Source of the DNA: UBA11606 sp049437325
GTDB taxonomy: Bacteria; Actinomycetota; Acidimicrobiia; Acidimicrobiales; Aldehydirespiratoraceae
DNA length: 64,000 nt
Direction of reading: 5' to 3'
Assembly: GCA_049437325.1 (NCBI GenBank)
Contig: JBMTIM010000005.1
Coordinates: 20,587 to 84,586, forward strand
Shown here one piece after another: positions 55,862-64,000 of the stretch; position 1 is the stretch's first letter; each line of letters starts with the position of its first letter. The notes beneath the pieces were generated by a model. The model was given only the letters and a program-made list of their open reading frames with translations. It ran no database searches and was not told the DNA's origin. The translations under genes and the position numbers were made by a program.

Positions 55862-56407
55862 GTGTCAAAAAAGTCCCTTCGGGTTCTTGTCGGTGTGGCG
55901 GGTGTTCTTGCGCTCACCCTTTCCCTCCTGTCACCCGCTGGAGCGGGTCACAAGGACTCGCACGCCGCCGGCAATGGTGGTGGCAATAATGACAACGTGT
56001 GCCCTGGTGAGCACTTGTACCCGGACGGCAACGATCCGGTCATTATCGAGGCACCTCCCGGCGAAGTGATCCTCAGCTACTGCGCAAAGGCCGGTTCGGG
56101 GCAGAACAACAACTGCGGACCGATCACCGTGGTCTTCACCGGGAATTACGAGACAAGCATCGATATTACCGATGTGTGTCCAGGCAAGAGGATTTCCCAC
56201 TACTCGTTCGAAACTGGGCCGGAACCCGAGCCGCCGACGACCACGGCAGCGCCGACGCCCACGGCAGCGCCGTCGACCACGGCAGCGCCGTCGACCACCA
56301 CGCCAGAGCCAGAGCCAGAGCCAGAGTCAGATCCAGAAGACCCGACCGGTGTGTTGGGTGCAGGTGCAGCGAATGCACAGGTTGGCACACCGAGCTTCAC
56401 TGGTTGA
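55862..56407 (+). CDS. Small secreted protein with Pro/Thr-rich stalk
   Basis: 181 residues. Signal peptide SLRVLVGVAGVLALTLSLL ending near SPAGAG (residue ~28); a mature domain of ~90 residues with four cysteines (VCPGEH, YCAKAG, NCGPIT, VCPGKR); then a TTTAAPTPTAAPSTTAAPST stalk and an acidic PEPEPEPESDPED run. It ends QVGTPSFTG with no LPxTG motif, no C-terminal helix and no basic tail, so the anchoring route is unclear. GGAG precedes GTG 55862. Function unknown. Confidence 0.8.
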   Translation: MSKKSLRVLVGVAGVLALTLSLLSPAGAGHKDSHAAGNGGGNNDNVCPGEHLYPDGNDPVIIEAPPGEVILSYCAKAGSGQNNNCGPITVVFTGNYETSIDITDVCPGKRISHYSFETGPEPEPPTTTAAPTPTAAPSTTAAPSTTTPEPEPEPESDPEDPTGVLGAGAANAQVGTPSFTG

Positions 56408-56445
56408 GCGTCGACGCTGAGCAAGCGGTAACGATCTGAACACGA

Positions 56446-56476
56446 AAGCGGGGAGGGGGCAGACCCCTCCCCGCTT
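56446..56476. terminator. Strong hairpin terminator after the secreted protein gene
   Basis: Perfect 13-bp stem AAGCGGGGAGGGG/CCCCTCCCCGCTT with a 5-nt loop, no U-tract; insulates purA. Confidence 0.75.
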
Positions 56477-56590
56477 CGCGTCCCGAACCACCGAAGGTGA
56501 CCGTTTCGACGGTAAACCTCCGTTGGGTGGCTGGTGGGTCGAGGGCGGTTAGCCTTCCGGGGTAACGCAAACCTGCGAGAGGAGTGCGCC

Positions 56591-57871
56591 GTGCCTGCGA
56601 CCGTCGTCGTCGGTACCCAATGGGGCGACGAAGGGAAGGGAAAGTTCACCGACCTCGTCGCCAAGGAGATGGAGTTGGTCGTCCGCTATCAGGGCGGCCA
56701 CAACGCCGGCCACACGCTCGTGGTCGACGGTGAGAGCTTCGCCCTCCAGTTGATTCCGAGTGGCGTTCTGTACGACCACATCACCCCGGTCATCGGCAAC
56801 GGCGTCGTTGTCGACCCGAAGGTGCTCCTCACCGAAATGGACATGCTGACGAGCCGTGGCGTCGACTGCTCGACGCTGAAGGTCTCGGGCAATGCCCACC
56901 TGATCATGCCGTACCACCAGGAGCTCGATGCTCTGCACGAGCGGCATCTCGGTGACGGCAAACTCGGCACGACCAAGCGTGGTATCGGCCCGGCCTACGC
57001 CGACAAGTCGATGCGGGTCGGGCTCCGGGTGCAAGACCTCACCGATCCCAAGATCTTCCGCCAGAAACTCGACGTGGTGCTCGGCTACACCAACCAGGTA
57101 CTCACGAAGGTGTTCAACCGCCTCCCGGTCGACGCCGACGAACTCGCAGCGCTGTATCTGGACGAGTACGCGCCACGGGTGACGCCTCACATCGGCGACG
57201 CCATCGCAATCGTGCACAACGCACTGGAGGCAGGCGACGGTGTGCTGTTGGAGGGCGCGCAGGCGTCATTCCTCGACCTCGACCACGGCACGTACCCCTT
57301 CGTCACCTCGTCCAATCCGGTCGCAGGGGGTGCGTGTACCGGAGCTGGCGTCGGTCCCCGCGACATCGAGCGGATCATCGGCATCGCCAAGGCGTACGTC
57401 ACCAGAGTCGGGTCCGGCCCGTTCCCGACCGAACTGTTCGACGACATCGGCGATCATCTTGTGACCGTCGGCCGCGAGTACGGCACCAACACCGGCCGAC
57501 GGCGTCGCCCCGGTTGGTTCGATGCGGTGATGATGCGCCACGCAGTTCGAATCAATTCCCTGTCGGAGATTGCGCTCACGAAGCTCGATATTCTCGATGG
57601 CCTCGAGACGCTCAAGGTTTGTGTCGCCTACGACATCGCCGGTAGGCGGGTCGAGCACCTCCCGTACCACCAGTCTGATCTGCATCAGGCAACGCCCATC
57701 TACGAGGAACTGCCCGGGTGGGGGACCGACATCAGCGGCGTCACCGACCCGGCCGATCTCCCGAAACACGCGGCTGACTACATTGCGTTCCTCGAGGATC
57801 AGTGCGGGGCACCGATCCGGCTCGTCGGCGTCGGCCCGGGTCGCGAACAGTTCCTCGATCGCGCCGCGTGA
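56591..57871 (+). CDS. purA: Adenylosuccinate synthetase
   Basis: 426 residues. Makes adenylosuccinate from IMP, aspartate and GTP. The opening VVVGTQWGDEGKGKFTD is the GTP loop; NAGHTLVV, GTTKRGIGPAYADK and RTTTGRRRRPG-like GTNTGRRRRPG follow. GTG 56591 is chosen for GAGAGGAG upstream; a -10 candidate TAGCCT is at 56550-56555. The next AMP-branch enzyme, purB, is 0.5 kb downstream. Confidence 0.97.
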   Translation: MPATVVVGTQWGDEGKGKFTDLVAKEMELVVRYQGGHNAGHTLVVDGESFALQLIPSGVLYDHITPVIGNGVVVDPKVLLTEMDMLTSRGVDCSTLKVSGNAHLIMPYHQELDALHERHLGDGKLGTTKRGIGPAYADKSMRVGLRVQDLTDPKIFRQKLDVVLGYTNQVLTKVFNRLPVDADELAALYLDEYAPRVTPHIGDAIAIVHNALEAGDGVLLEGAQASFLDLDHGTYPFVTSSNPVAGGACTGAGVGPRDIERIIGIAKAYVTRVGSGPFPTELFDDIGDHLVTVGREYGTNTGRRRRPGWFDAVMMRHAVRINSLSEIALTKLDILDGLETLKVCVAYDIAGRRVEHLPYHQSDLHQATPIYEELPGWGTDISGVTDPADLPKHAADYIAFLEDQCGAPIRLVGVGPGREQFLDRAA

Positions 57872-57876
57872 CCCGC

Positions 57877-58242
57877 TCAGTCGAACGGCTGACTCCAGTC
57901 GGTCGTCGGCGCCGCGTCGGTGTCGGATGTGTCATCACTGAACGGCCCATCATCGGGCGCTTCGCTCCCCCCGGCCGATGTGGCGCGGGCCTCGCCGGCG
58001 GCTCCGATGTACTTGGCGAACGCCTTCGCTCGTTTCTTGACGAGACGGGGCGGCATGGCAGGCAGCCCTGCCGCAGACCGCACACCACCCATCGAGATCG
58101 CGCACGCCTTGCACACGGGTTTTTTGGCGCCGAACGGATAGACGACGCAGTTGTCGCAGTACTCGTGGCCGCATCGCCGGCAAAGGGCGACAGCGGATTC
58201 GAACGAATGTTCCCGACACAAGCCAGTGAAGGCCATCGACAC
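57877..58242 (-). CDS. Small zinc-finger protein (B-box/treble-clef-like)
   Basis: 121 residues. Residues ~8-46 hold C-x2-H...C-x2-C...C-x2-C...C-x2-C (LCREH, LCRRCGHEYCDNC, VCKACA), room for two zinc ions; the rest is basic and then acidic/disordered (DDGPFSDDTSDTD). Similar N-terminal fingers sit on membrane proteins in actinobacteria, but no helix is seen here. GAGGAG 7 nt upstream supports GTG 58242. Function unknown. Confidence 0.75.
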   Translation of the reverse strand: MSMAFTGLCREHSFESAVALCRRCGHEYCDNCVVYPFGAKKPVCKACAISMGGVRSAAGLPAMPPRLVKKRAKAFAKYIGAAGEARATSAGGSEAPDDGPFSDDTSDTDAAPTTDWSQPFD

Positions 58243-58316
58243 GGTGATGCTCCTCAGACGGTGACCGTTCTCCGGGCGGCCCTACCGACCCGGGTGGCGA
58301 ACAGTCTCTATTGTCT

Positions 58317-58347
58317 CAAGCGTACGCGTGATCATCGCAAGCGTACG
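58317..58347 (+). promoter_or_regulatory. Two direct repeats upstream of purB
   Basis: CAAGCGTACG at 58317-58326 and again at 58338-58347, start to start 21 nt (two helical turns), ending 17 nt before the purB GTG. Possible regulator binding site. Confidence 0.4.
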
Positions 58348-58364
58348 AGTGGAAAGGCCTGATC

Positions 58365-59789
58365 GTGAGTACCGATCCGATTCCCAACGTCTTGTCGTCG
58401 CGTTACGCAAGTGCCCGCATGAACGAGATTTGGAGTCCCGAGCACAAGATCGTGCTCGAGCGGGAACTCTGGCTTGCAGTGCTTCGCGCTCAGAAAGCGA
58501 TGGGTGTCGACATTCCCGACGGAGCTGTCGAGGCCTACGAGGCTGTCCTCGAGCAGGTCGATCTGGCATCGATCGCCGAGCGCGAACGGATCACTCGTCA
58601 TGACGTGAAAGCGCGCATCGACGAGTTCTCCGCGCTTGCCGGCTGCGAACACATTCATCGGGGGATGACCTCTCGCGACCTCACCGAGAACGTCGAGCAG
58701 CTGCAGGTCCGTCGGTCGCTCGAGACGATCCGGGATCGGATGGTCGCGCTACTCGCCCGGTTCGCCGGACTCGCCGAGGAGCACGCCGGTCAGGTGATGG
58801 TTGGACGCACCCACAATGTGTCGGCGCAGGCCACCACGCTCGGGAAGCGGTTTGCCGACGTCGCCGAAGAGGCGATGATCGGGATCGAACGCCTCGAAGA
58901 CCTGCTCGACCGATACCCCCTTCGAGGGCTCAAGGGCCCGGTCGGCACCCGTCTCGACCAACTCGACCTGCTCGGCGACGCAGCCAAGGTCGACGAGCTC
59001 GAACGTCGTGTCGCCGACCATCTCGGCTTCGGTCGGGTGCTCGATTCGGTTGGTCAGGTCTATCCGCGTTCACTCGATCTCGATGTCGTGTCAGCGCTGT
59101 GCCAGGCCACGTCGGCACCGTCGAGCGCAGTCACGACGCTTCGTCTCATGGCCGGGCACGAGCTCGTCACCGAAGGATTTCGGCCCGGCCAGGTCGGGTC
59201 GTCGGCGATGCCGCACAAGATGAACGCTCGATCGTCAGAGCGGATCAATGGGCTTCGGCTTGTGCTCGATGGTCATCTCACCATGGCGTCCGGCCTTGCT
59301 GGTCGCCAGTGGAACGAAGGAGATGTCAGCTGTTCTGTTGTGCGTCGGGTGATGCTTCCCGATGCGTTCATGGCTGCTGATGGTTTGCTTCAGACGGCGC
59401 TCGGCGTCTTCGACGAGTTCGGAGTCTTTCCTGCTGTTATTCACGCAGAACTCCGACGTGACCTGCCCTTCCTCGCTACCACCCGCATGCTGACCGCTGC
59501 GGTCGATGCGGGGCTCGGTCGCGAGACGGCACACGAGTTGATCAAAGAGCACGCCGTTGCAGCTGCGCTCGATCGACGTGAGGTCGACAGCGGCCATGGC
59601 CTCATCGAGCGACTCGATCATGACCCGAGGGTTCCACTCGACGCAGCAACACTCCGCGAGCTGCTGGCCCAGCCCGAGGACTTCGTCGGCACAGCGGTCG
59701 AACAAGTCGCGCGCATCTGTGCTCGAGCAGCCGACGTTGTTGGCCGTCACCCACTCGCTGCAGTCGCAGCATCCGAGGTTCGGGTCTGA
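58365..59789 (+). CDS. purB: Adenylosuccinate lyase
   Basis: 474 residues, fumarase superfamily. Acts twice in purine synthesis, releasing fumarate from SAICAR and from adenylosuccinate. Signature loop GSSAMPHKMNARSSERI, with the histidine regions CEHIHRGMTSRDLTENV and VGRTHNVSAQATTLGKR. GTG 58365 follows AAAGG. Functionally joined to purA upstream. Confidence 0.96.
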   Translation: MSTDPIPNVLSSRYASARMNEIWSPEHKIVLERELWLAVLRAQKAMGVDIPDGAVEAYEAVLEQVDLASIAERERITRHDVKARIDEFSALAGCEHIHRGMTSRDLTENVEQLQVRRSLETIRDRMVALLARFAGLAEEHAGQVMVGRTHNVSAQATTLGKRFADVAEEAMIGIERLEDLLDRYPLRGLKGPVGTRLDQLDLLGDAAKVDELERRVADHLGFGRVLDSVGQVYPRSLDLDVVSALCQATSAPSSAVTTLRLMAGHELVTEGFRPGQVGSSAMPHKMNARSSERINGLRLVLDGHLTMASGLAGRQWNEGDVSCSVVRRVMLPDAFMAADGLLQTALGVFDEFGVFPAVIHAELRRDLPFLATTRMLTAAVDAGLGRETAHELIKEHAVAAALDRREVDSGHGLIERLDHDPRVPLDAATLRELLAQPEDFVGTAVEQVARICARAADVVGRHPLAAVAASEVRV

Positions 59790-59794
59790 GTCCG

Positions 59795-60199
59795 TCAGCT
59801 GCGGGAGATACCGGCCCGCTTGAGCACCTCGGCTGAGACACCCACCTCACGCCACGCGGCGTAGCTGATGTTCTTGCGATCGCTGTATGGCGCAGCGGCG
59901 GCAACGAACCCGTCCTCGAGTGATGCGAGATCCACCGTTGCCTCTGCTGCGTCGATTGCTGCGACGAGGTCGAGACGCTCCTGCACCATGTGGAGCCGGC
60001 TCATTGCGTCAGCCTCGTCGATCAATGCGTCGATCTTGTCGATGCGGGCCCGCATCGACTCAGGGGTTCGCTTTCGGCCGCGGCGAGGCTTGTTCGCCTC
60101 GAGTGCCTCGAGGTACGCCCGGACCGCCCTGCCCTGGGCGCGACCCTCCGCAAGAGCTGCCTTGTGCTCATCTGACATCTGTCCAGTTCGTGGTGCCAT
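59795..60199 (-). CDS. Conserved-looking hypothetical protein with basic linker
   Basis: 134 residues. N-terminal helical DEHKAALAEGRAQGRAVRAYLEAL, a basic patch KPRRGRKRTPES resembling an AT-hook-like linker, a long helix (RARIDKIDALIDEADAMSRL) and an end ISYAAWREVGVSAEVLKRAGI. I know similar short actinobacterial proteins but no function; DNA binding is a guess from the basic patch. ATG 60199 is fixed by the -10 box. Its upstream region is notably AT-rich. Confidence 0.7.
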   Translation of the reverse strand: MAPRTGQMSDEHKAALAEGRAQGRAVRAYLEALEANKPRRGRKRTPESMRARIDKIDALIDEADAMSRLHMVQERLDLVAAIDAAEATVDLASLEDGFVAAAAPYSDRKNISYAAWREVGVSAEVLKRAGISRS

Positions 60200-60206
60200 G
60201 AATAAA

Positions 60207-60212
60207 AGAGTA
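60207..60212 (-). promoter_or_regulatory. -10 box TACTCT of the small conserved gene
   Basis: TACTCT, 7 nt before ATG 60199. Confidence 0.5.
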
Positions 60213-60388
60213 CTACTAACACTCAACATTTGACCAATGATGGAGCAGCTGATTTGGGCGTTTTGGTGGACCGCATTATCCAAAAGTCGGATATCGCATT
60301 CATCTGAGGAACCAAGAAACGCATAACACGCGCGTCTCAAGTGTCTCCAGGTCTAAGTCGTGCTTGGGGTGGTCGCGTGCCACGCCGA

Positions 60389-60394
60389 TAGCGT
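60389..60394 (+). promoter_or_regulatory. -10 box TAGCGT of the malic enzyme gene
   Basis: TAGCGT, 8 nt before ATG 60403. Confidence 0.45.
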
Positions 60395-60402
60395 GCGGGG
60401 CC

Positions 60403-61806
60403 ATGGCCACCGTTCCCACCGCTGCGTACTCGATCGGAATGCGTATCGTCCTCGACAACGTGCCCGGCACACTTGGTCGGTTCGCTGTGGCTGTTGGTGA
60501 GGCGGGAGGAAACATCGCCGGTGCCACCGGCTTCGAAGCCAAAGGGCCATCGGTGTCTCGCCTCGTCGATGTGCATGCCCGAGATGAGGCACACAGCCGC
60601 CGCATCGTCGAGATGGTCGAGGCGCTCGACGGTGTCACCGTCGTCGAATGGTGGGATCGCACCTACAAACTCCACGAGGGCGGCAAGATCGAAGTGTTGC
60701 CGCTGTGTTCGGTGGGCGACGCACACGACCTCGCGATGGCGTACACGCCCGGTGTCGCCCGCGTCTGCATGAGCATCCACGAAAACAACGCGCTGGCTCA
60801 CGAGTACACGATCAAGAAGAACACGGTCGCCATCGTGAGTGACGGCACCGCCGTGCTCGGCCTCGGTGACATCGGTCCCGAAGCAGCGATGCCGGTCATG
60901 GAAGGCAAGGCACTCCTGTTCAAGGAGTTCGCCGGAGTCGACGCATTCCCGATCTGCCTCGACACCAAAGATCCCGACGAGGTCATCGAGACCGTTCAGC
61001 GAATCGCTCCGACCTTCGGCGGGATCAACCTCGAAGACATCGCTGCCCCCAACTGCTTCCTGATCGAGGACGCGTTGAAGGAATCGCTCGACATTCCTGT
61101 CTTCCACGACGATCAACACGGCACCGCTGTTGTCACGCTCGCCGGGCTGATGAACGCTGTGAAACTTGTCGACAAGAAACTCGAAGACTGCTCGATTGTC
61201 ATCAGTGGTATGGGCGCCGCAGGACTCGCCATCGGCAAGATCCTGCGCGACGCCGGGGTCGAGAACATCGTCGGTGTCGACCGCATGGGTGCGATCCATC
61301 AGGGCCGCGACAACCTCAATTTCGCCAAAGAGTGGTTCGCAGAACACACCAACCCCGATCGCAAGGCCGGAACGCTTCAGGAGGTGATGAGAGGCAGCGA
61401 CATCTTCATCGGGGTCTCAGCTCCCGACCTCATCGACGCTGCAGATCTCCGCCACATGGCAAAGGATCCGATCGTTTTTGCGATGGCAAATCCCGACCCG
61501 GAGATCCGGCCCGAGAGCGCCGATGGACTGGCGGCGGTCATGGCTACCGGGCGAAGTGATTTCCCGAATCAGATCAACAATGTGCTGGCGTTCCCCGGCA
61601 TTTTCCGCGGCGCGTTCGACGTCGGTGCCCACTCGGTAACCGAGTCGATGAAGGTCGCCGCAGCCCATGCCATCGCCGACGCCGTGAACGATGCCGATCT
61701 CGAGCCCCAGTTCGTGGTGCCATCGGTGTTCGACAAGACGGTTGCGCCAGCGGTTGCGGCCGCAGTCGCCAATGCCGCACTGATCGACGGAGCCGTGCGA
61801 TCCTGA
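60403..61806 (+). CDS. Malic enzyme with N-terminal ACT domain
   Basis: 467 residues. Residues ~8-80 form an ACT domain (GMRIVLDNVPGTLGRFAVAVGEAGGN...) and the rest a short-form malic enzyme: AYTPGVARVC, VAIVSDGTAVLGLGDIGPEAAMPVMEGKA, VFHDDQHGTAVV and the Rossmann ISGMGAAGLAIGKI. Decarboxylates malate to pyruvate with NAD(P)+. There is no phosphotransacetylase domain. The ACT domain suggests amino-acid or other small-ligand control. Confidence 0.93.
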   Translation: MATVPTAAYSIGMRIVLDNVPGTLGRFAVAVGEAGGNIAGATGFEAKGPSVSRLVDVHARDEAHSRRIVEMVEALDGVTVVEWWDRTYKLHEGGKIEVLPLCSVGDAHDLAMAYTPGVARVCMSIHENNALAHEYTIKKNTVAIVSDGTAVLGLGDIGPEAAMPVMEGKALLFKEFAGVDAFPICLDTKDPDEVIETVQRIAPTFGGINLEDIAAPNCFLIEDALKESLDIPVFHDDQHGTAVVTLAGLMNAVKLVDKKLEDCSIVISGMGAAGLAIGKILRDAGVENIVGVDRMGAIHQGRDNLNFAKEWFAEHTNPDRKAGTLQEVMRGSDIFIGVSAPDLIDAADLRHMAKDPIVFAMANPDPEIRPESADGLAAVMATGRSDFPNQINNVLAFPGIFRGAFDVGAHSVTESMKVAAAHAIADAVNDADLEPQFVVPSVFDKTVAPAVAAAVANAALIDGAVRS

Positions 61807-61813
61807 CACGTTG

Positions 61814-63943
61814 ATGACCGACCATCTGCTCTCGCCCGTTCGAATCGGGTCGATGACGTTGCGCAACCGCATCGTGATGGCACCGATGGGCGTCGAGATC
61901 GTCGGTGACGACGGGTCCGCCAACGACGAAGTCGTCCGCTACTACGAAGAACGGGCCCGAGGCGGTGCTGGTCTGCTGATCACCGAGGTGGCCGCCTTTG
62001 CGTATCCACACGGAGCAAACAGCGTCCACCAGCTCGGCCTCTCCGAGGATCGGTTCGTCGAACCCCTGCGCACGCTCACCGACCGTGTCCACGCCCACGG
62101 GGCGAAGATCGCCATCCAGCTCGTGCACCACGGCAAGATCAGCCGAGTCGACATCGCGAACGGTGACCCGGTGATGGTTCCGTCGCTGCCCGAGTGGCGC
62201 GGGTCGTTCGACATGGTTGGTGACCTGTCCAGCGATGAGCTGATGGCGATGGCCGCCGCGTCAGGCGGAGTGGAGTCGAAGCCTCAGTACCGCGAGATGA
62301 CTACCGACGACATCGCTGCGCTCACCGAGCAGCTCGGCGATGCGGTCGGGCGGGCCAAGGATGCTGGTTTCGACGCCGTCGAGATCCACGGTGCCCACGG
62401 CTACCTGGCCTCTGGGTTCCTGTCGCCGCAATGGAACCGGCGCACCGACGAGTACGGCGGCTCCCACGAGAACCGGGCTCGTCTGCTGTGCGAATGGATT
62501 GCGGAAGCGAAGGGTCGGGCCGGGACCGACATGCCGGTCTGGGTCCGTCTCGATGCGCTCGAATATCGCACACCCGAGGGCATCACGTTCGACGACTGTC
62601 GGGTGACGGCCCGGCTCGCGGTCGAGGCCGGCGCCGACGCCATCCATCTGAGTGCCTACGGGGACAGCACGTCGGGGCGGGCGTTCACCGAGGGGTCGCT
62701 GCCCGACCAGGAGGCAAGGCACGCCGCGCTGAGTGGACGGTTGACCCGAGACCTCGCCGTCCCGGTCATCGGTGTCGGACGTATCAGCCCTGCAACCGGC
62801 AACGAGATGATCGCCCATCGCAAGGCCGATCTCGTTGCAATGGGCCGCCAGCTACTCGCCGACCCGGCTACGCCGCTGAAGCTCGCCGAAGGCAGGGCCG
62901 GCGAGATCCGGCCGTGCATCAATTGCTACGTCTGCGTCGCACAGCCCTTCTTCGACCGCAGAGTCAGATGCGCGGTCAACCCGGTGCTCGGCCGAGAACT
63001 CGACCTGGCCGACGTCGAGCGCGCTGTCGCCGAACAGTCGCGCACGGTTGCGGTCGTCGGTGGGGGTCCCGCCGGCCTCGAGGCGGCACGGGTGGCGGCG
63101 GAACGAGGTCACCGCGTCACCGTGTGGGAGGCCGGCGAGCAGATCGGTGGGGCGCTGCGCTTCGCGGCGCTGGTCTACGAGCCCAACCTTCGGCTGTTGC
63201 GGTGGTACGAGCATGAGATGCATCGACTCGGTGTCGACCTCCGCCTCGGCACCACGGCGGATGTCGACCAGGTCGACGCGCTCGACCCCGACGTACTCAT
63301 CGTCGCCAGTGGCGCCCGGCGCGTGCGGCCCGAGATTCCTGGTGTCGAACAAGATCATGTCTTCGATGGTGACGATCTCCGCGACCTTCTGACCGGGAGC
63401 GGCGACGGATCGGCGATCAAGAAGCTCGGCGTCACCACCCGGATCGCTGTCCGGCTCGGCCGTCGCCTCGGTGTGCTCAGCGATCCTGGCACGGTTGCTC
63501 GGCTCACGGAGCGGTACATGCCGATCGGTGACGACGTCGTCGTGATCGGTGGCGGCCTCGTCGGCGTGGAGCTGACCGAATTCCTGGTCGACCGTGGACG
63601 GCGGGTGACAGTGCTCGAGGAGGGTGAGAACTTTGCGCTCGAGATGGCCCATCCCCGCAGGTGGCGCGTGCTCAACGATCTTCGAGACCACGGTGTCGAG
63701 CTTGTCGGGCAGGTCACCGATCTTCGAATCGGACACGCCGACGTGCAGTTCCGAGCCGGCGACGCCGCACGAACCGTCCGTGCCGACACCGTCGTGATCG
63801 CCACCGGCCTCGAAGGCGACCCGTCCGTCGCCGACGCATTCCGTGCTGCCGGCCACGATCCGATCGTGATCGGCGACGCCGGGGGCATCGGGTACCTCGA
63901 AGGTGCGATCCACGCCGGCTTCCACACCGCTCGCAGCCTCTGA
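61814..63943 (+). CDS. Old-yellow-enzyme-type FAD/FMN Fe-S oxidoreductase (2,4-dienoyl-CoA reductase family)
   Basis: 709 residues. N-terminal TIM barrel with FMN (MAPMGVEIV, IQLVHHGK, IHGAHGYLASGFLSPQWNRR), a [4Fe-4S] site in RPCINCYVCVAQPFF...RCAVNP (residues ~366-390), and a C-terminal FAD/NAD(P) half with GGGPAGLEAARVAAERGH and a second Rossmann VIGGGLVGVELTEFL. The family reduces enoates or removes methyl groups from amines; substrate unknown. It starts 7 nt after the malic enzyme; a TTG at 61811 is a less likely start. Confidence 0.92.
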   Translation: MTDHLLSPVRIGSMTLRNRIVMAPMGVEIVGDDGSANDEVVRYYEERARGGAGLLITEVAAFAYPHGANSVHQLGLSEDRFVEPLRTLTDRVHAHGAKIAIQLVHHGKISRVDIANGDPVMVPSLPEWRGSFDMVGDLSSDELMAMAAASGGVESKPQYREMTTDDIAALTEQLGDAVGRAKDAGFDAVEIHGAHGYLASGFLSPQWNRRTDEYGGSHENRARLLCEWIAEAKGRAGTDMPVWVRLDALEYRTPEGITFDDCRVTARLAVEAGADAIHLSAYGDSTSGRAFTEGSLPDQEARHAALSGRLTRDLAVPVIGVGRISPATGNEMIAHRKADLVAMGRQLLADPATPLKLAEGRAGEIRPCINCYVCVAQPFFDRRVRCAVNPVLGRELDLADVERAVAEQSRTVAVVGGGPAGLEAARVAAERGHRVTVWEAGEQIGGALRFAALVYEPNLRLLRWYEHEMHRLGVDLRLGTTADVDQVDALDPDVLIVASGARRVRPEIPGVEQDHVFDGDDLRDLLTGSGDGSAIKKLGVTTRIAVRLGRRLGVLSDPGTVARLTERYMPIGDDVVVIGGGLVGVELTEFLVDRGRRVTVLEEGENFALEMAHPRRWRVLNDLRDHGVELVGQVTDLRIGHADVQFRAGDAARTVRADTVVIATGLEGDPSVADAFRAAGHDPIVIGDAGGIGYLEGAIHAGFHTARSL

Positions 63944-63970
63944 CGTTGCTGTGCCGCCCACAACGACGTG

Positions 63971-63995
63971 CCCCCCCCCCCCCGCCCGGGGGGGG
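63971..63995. repeat. C/G homopolymer run at the window edge
   Basis: Thirteen C, one G, three C and then eight G within 25 bases. It can fold as a GC-only hairpin, yet looks like a low-complexity or contig-end artefact. Confidence 0.6.
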
Positions 63996-64000
63996 CGTGG

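Overview
This is a high-GC chromosomal segment of an actinobacterium. Several things point to Actinomycetota: the fhaA-fhaB-pstP-rodA-pbpA-pknB cluster converging on a pabA/trpG gene (the order known from the mycobacterial origin region), a SigR/RsrA-type sigma and anti-sigma pair, a dnaK-grpE-dnaJ-hspR operon with HspR (HAIR) boxes, an acyl-CoA carboxylase epsilon subunit, and many GTG starts. The protein style and gene orders such as topA-MFS-tmk-holB suggest class Acidimicrobiia (Ilumatobacter-like), which is an inference. No rRNA, CRISPR array, insertion sequence, integrase or phage gene was seen. Nearly all the DNA is occupied by housekeeping and central metabolic genes.

Layout. 1-4.3 kb: 3'-truncated MrfA/YprA-type helicase (-), then a STAS protein, an RsbW-like kinase and NhaA. 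4.3-10.2 kb: topA, an MFS transporter, tmk and holB, mostly with overlapping stops and starts. 10.2-11.2 kb: tRNA-Thr, SigR-like sigma factor and its zinc anti-sigma factor. 11.2-16.4 kb: a zinc-type dehydrogenase (-), then small proteins, an EEP-family enzyme, a DUF2342 metalloprotease, tilS and a CoA-pyrophosphatase-type Nudix enzyme. 16.6-19.7 kb (-): LOG-family enzyme, DUF418 membrane protein, carotenoid oxygenase. 19.8-22.3 kb: acyl-CoA carboxylase beta and epsilon, ComB. 22.4-24.0 kb (-): pheA and a methyltransferase. 24.0-28.9 kb (-): sugar ABC importer (lipoprotein, giant MalF-like permease, MalG-like permease) behind a palindromic LacI-type operator. 29.0-35.2 kb: desaturase, PaaX regulator, MBL hydrolase, GGCT-like protein (-), GGDEF/EAL protein. 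35.3 kb: tRNA-Leu (-). 35.4-42.7 kb: cell-wall growth and Ser/Thr signalling cluster. 42.7-45.5 kb (-): pabA and an Fe-S membrane oxidoreductase. 45.6-47.5 kb: orphan winged-helix regulator and ammonium transporter. 47.7-55.6 kb: HspR-controlled chaperones (dnaK operon, clpB) around a DUF354 gene. 55.8-59.8 kb: secreted protein, purA, zinc protein (-), purB. 59.8-64.0 kb: small conserved protein (-), ACT-malic enzyme, OYE-type flavoenzyme, then a suspicious C/G homopolymer at the window edge.

How it fits together. Three regulatory circuits can be read from the DNA: HspR with HAIR boxes before dnaK and clpB; SigR with its anti-sigma factor; and a 20-bp palindrome over the promoter of the sugar importer, whose repressor and ATPase are not in the window. 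PknB, PstP and the FHA proteins sit in one block with RodA and PbpA, as expected for phospho-control of cell elongation.

Two window-wide patterns stand out. First, about twenty genes carry a TANNNT -10 box only 6-10 nt before the start codon, which implies widespread leaderless transcription. Second, three operon gaps are spanned exactly by mini-ORFs that start at the upstream stop and end inside the downstream start codon.
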